Positions 5,145 to 6,921 of a DNA stretch of 6,921 bases are shown here, piece after piece. Source of the DNA: Tepidisphaeraceae bacterium (GTDB taxonomy: Bacteria > Planctomycetota > Phycisphaerae > Tepidisphaerales > Tepidisphaeraceae); the NCBI GenBank assembly GCA_025450555.1, contig JANWHF010000344.1, positions 1 through 6,921 on the forward strand, in the 5' to 3' direction. The notes under the pieces were generated by a model. That model was not told where the DNA came from, did not search any database, and worked only from the letters and a program-made list of their open reading frames with translations. The first letter of the stretch is position 1; every line of letters starts with the position of its first letter. Made by a program: the position numbers and the translations under genes.

Positions 5145-6836
5145 ATGTCGGGAAAGTACACAATCGGCCTGGATTTCGGGACCAACTCGGTGCGGGCCCT
5201 TGTGGTGGATGTGCGCGATGGCCACGAACTCGGCGAAGGCGTCAGCCAGTACGCGCGGGGCAACCATGGAGTCATTCTCGACGGGAATGATCCGCATCTG
5301 GCCCGTCAGCATCCGGCGGATTATCTCGCCGGCATCGTGGCTTCGGTCAGTCTAGCGCTGAAGCAGACCACCTCCGCCAAGCAGTTCTCGGCGAAGGACG
5401 TGATAGGGATCGGAGTCGACACCACAGGCAGCACGCCTTTGCCGGTCGATGCTTCGGGTCGCGCGCTGGCGCTGCTGCCGAAGTTCGAATCAAATCCAAA
5501 CGGGATGGCGTGGCTGTGGAAGGACCACACGTCGCACCAGGAAGCTGAAGACATCACGTCGGCTGCGGCCAAGATGCGGCCGCAATTCCTGGCCAAGTGC
5601 GGCGGCCGATATTCGTCGGAGTGGTTCTGGGCCAAGATCTTGCACTGCGCGAAGGTCGCGCCGGAAGTTTCAGCCGCTGCCGCGAGTTGGGTTGAATTCG
5701 CCGACTGGGTACCGGCGGTGCTCTCGGGCACGACGGATCTTGGCCGCTTGCGTCGCGGTGTTTGTGCAGCAGGACATAAGGCCTTCTACAATGCATCATG
5801 GGGCGGTTATCCCGACGAACAGTTTCTAGGAGCGCTCCACCCTGAGCTGGCGCGCATTCGTAGATCACTTCCGGATCGCGCCTATACCGTCGGTGAAGCA
5901 GCCGGCGCGCTTTCCGCGGAATGGGCAAGCAAGCTTGGCTTGCCCGAGGGGATCCCGATCGCGGTTGGCGCATTCGATGCACATCTGGGCGCAGTCGGCG
6001 CGGGCATCGGGCCGGGGGCCCTTGTCAAAGTGATGGGCACTTCGACCTGCGATATCATGGTCAGCCAAATGAGCAAGTCGCTCGCGGATGTGCCGGGGCT
6101 GTGCGGCATCGTTTGCGAATCGGTCTTGCCCGGCTACTTCGGTCTCGAGGCCGGGCAGTCGGCCGTCGGAGACATCTTCAACTGGTTCGTTAATTCCATC
6201 CAGCCCGGCGGCGCAAATGTCGGCACGCACGAGGCACTGACCAGCCAGGCAGAAAGGCTCAAGCCGGGCCAAAGCGGGCTGCTCTCGCTCGACTGGCATA
6301 ATGGTAATCGCACGATTCTGGTCGATCAGCGACTCACGGGCATGGTGTTGGGTCTCACGCTCCATAGCACGCCCGCCGAAATCTACCGCGCGCTGGTTGA
6401 AGCGACGGCGTTCGGATCTCGTGTCATCGTCGAGCGGCTCGAAGAGTACGGCGTGCCGGTCGAGCGCGTGATCAATTGCGGCGGCATAGCCGCGCGAAAT
6501 CCGATGGTGATGCAGATCTATGCTGACGTGCTCAACCGTCCTATCGCCATTGCAAGAAGTCTTCAGACTTGCGCGCTAGGCTCGGCAATCGCAGCCGCGG
6601 TTGTCGCCGGCAAAGAGCGTGGCGGGTACTCCGATTTTGCCTCGGCGATTACTGCAATGAGTGGCGTACAGCCGCGTATTTTCAAGCCCGATCCCAATCA
6701 CGCCTCGATCTATCAGCGGCTGTTCCGGCTCTACCGCCAGGTCCACGATGCTTTCGGAATTGCTGGTCACAAGGCTGATATCTCAAACGTGATGAAGGAT
6801 CTCCTTGCGATCCGCGATGATGTGGTTCGTGCCTGA
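5145..6836 (+). CDS. araB: Ribulokinase AraB
   Basis: A 563-residue FGGY-family sugar kinase, matching the roughly 560-570 residues usual for ribulokinase. It phosphorylates L-ribulose with ATP to L-ribulose-5-phosphate in the cytoplasm, the second step of L-arabinose catabolism. The phosphate-binding loop is GLDFGTNSVRALVVD (8-22), followed by GIGVDTTGSTPLPVD (88-102), and the ribulokinase-type substrate region WLWKDHTSHQEAE (123-135), GGRYSSEWFWAKIL (153-166) and FADWVPAVLSGT. AGHKAFYN (209-216) is also typical. Asp278 in GAFDAHLGAVGAG is the expected catalytic base, and MGTSTCDIM (297-305) and NCGGIAARNPMVMQIYADVL (444-463) form the C-terminal ATPase lobe. The many ribulokinase-specific blocks separate it from xylulokinase and glycerol kinase. 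ATG 5145 is preceded by TTGAGG with short 4-base spacing. It has no signal peptide, unlike the three preceding enzymes. It sits 23 bp before araA. Confidence 0.96.
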   Translation: MSGKYTIGLDFGTNSVRALVVDVRDGHELGEGVSQYARGNHGVILDGNDPHLARQHPADYLAGIVASVSLALKQTTSAKQFSAKDVIGIGVDTTGSTPLPVDASGRALALLPKFESNPNGMAWLWKDHTSHQEAEDITSAAAKMRPQFLAKCGGRYSSEWFWAKILHCAKVAPEVSAAAASWVEFADWVPAVLSGTTDLGRLRRGVCAAGHKAFYNASWGGYPDEQFLGALHPELARIRRSLPDRAYTVGEAAGALSAEWASKLGLPEGIPIAVGAFDAHLGAVGAGIGPGALVKVMGTSTCDIMVSQMSKSLADVPGLCGIVCESVLPGYFGLEAGQSAVGDIFNWFVNSIQPGGANVGTHEALTSQAERLKPGQSGLLSLDWHNGNRTILVDQRLTGMVLGLTLHSTPAEIYRALVEATAFGSRVIVERLEEYGVPVERVINCGGIAARNPMVMQIYADVLNRPIAIARSLQTCALGSAIAAAVVAGKERGGYSDFASAITAMSGVQPRIFKPDPNHASIYQRLFRLYRQVHDAFGIAGHKADISNVMKDLLAIRDDVVRA

Positions 6837-6853
6837 TTTGTTTTAATCACAGG
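6834..6853 (+). other. Small inverted repeat across the araB-araA junction
   Basis: TGATT (6834-6838) and AATCA (6845-6849) form a 5-bp stem with a T-rich loop TGTTTT; flanking CC and GG could add two pairs with a two-base bulge. The left arm contains the araB stop codon, and the bases just after the right arm are the likely araA Shine-Dalgarno AGG (6851-6853). Folding could tie araA translation to ribosomes finishing araB. It is too weak and too AT-rich to be a terminator. It may be chance. Confidence 0.2.
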
Positions 6854-6859
6854 TCTCAA

Positions 6860-6921
6860 ATGCAAACGACATCTGACGAACAACAGGAACTCTGGTTTCT
6901 CACCGGAAGCCAGCATCTCTA
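6860..6921 (+). CDS. araA: L-arabinose isomerase AraA, 5' end (partial)
   Basis: The frame starting at ATG 6860 runs off the window after 20 full codons: MQTTSDEQQELWFLTGSQHL, with the last two bases fitting Tyr. The stretch ELWFLTGSQHLY is the conserved N-terminus of L-arabinose isomerase (E. coli has EVWFVIGSQHLYG), which converts L-arabinose to L-ribulose in the cytoplasm using a divalent metal. AGG at 6851-6853, 6 bases before ATG, can serve as Shine-Dalgarno. Placement 23 bp after araB confirms an araBA operon; araD may follow outside the window. Only the N-terminus is visible, so integrity cannot be judged. Confidence 0.9.
   Translation, partial: MQTTSDEQQELWFLTGSQHL

Noticed and set aside
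5865..6365. Minus-strand open frame of about 166 codons opposite araB
   Set aside because: It lies entirely over conserved ribulokinase motifs and has no recognisable domain; a shadow of the coding strand.

Overview
The window is a single-strand (+) gene cluster for using a plant polysaccharide, most likely arabinoxylan or arabinan. It looks like the chromosome of a Gram-negative, saprophytic bacterium. Base composition is moderately GC-rich (high 50s percent by eye). Three successive genes start with Sec-type signal peptides and encode carbohydrate-active enzymes. The glycine/arginine-rich CE1 esterase and the GH43 protein with a trefoil-like tail would fit Planctomycetota, Acidobacteriota or Verrucomicrobiota, but the sequence does not fix the phylum and I hold this loosely.

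Layout. Positions 1-162 hold the 3' end of an unrecognised reading frame. It runs, in another frame, into a glyoxalase-fold (VOC) gene that has lost its normal start (homology from about 150 to 538). After a 100-bp gap come two tandem, non-identical CE1-type esterases: 639-1586 (catalytic domain only) and 1667-2920 (CBM48-like N-terminal domain plus catalytic domain with a Gly/Arg/Pro-rich insert). Next, 29 bp later, is a three-domain GH43 glycosidase (2950-5031, TTG start). After a 113-bp gap with a plausible promoter comes ribulokinase araB (5145-6836). The start of L-arabinose isomerase araA (6860 onward) is cut by the window edge.

How the genes work together (inference). The secreted esterases would remove feruloyl or acetyl groups from arabinose-decorated xylan. 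The GH43 enzyme would release arabinose or xylose from the de-esterified chain. Arabinose taken into the cytoplasm would be isomerised by AraA to L-ribulose and phosphorylated by AraB to L-ribulose-5-phosphate. AraD, a transporter and a regulator are expected but not in view. Each gene except the truncated one has a recognisable ribosome-binding site. Short gaps suggest co-transcription of 1667-5031 and of araBA.

I see no RNA gene, CRISPR array, complete insertion sequence, attachment site or convincing terminator. The cluster is a fairly classical pentose-utilisation locus rather than a new kind of system. The less ordinary points are the chimeric 5' junction of the VOC gene, the low-complexity insert in the second esterase, the trefoil-like tail of the GH43 protein, and two small palindromes in the gaps before the first esterase and before araB.
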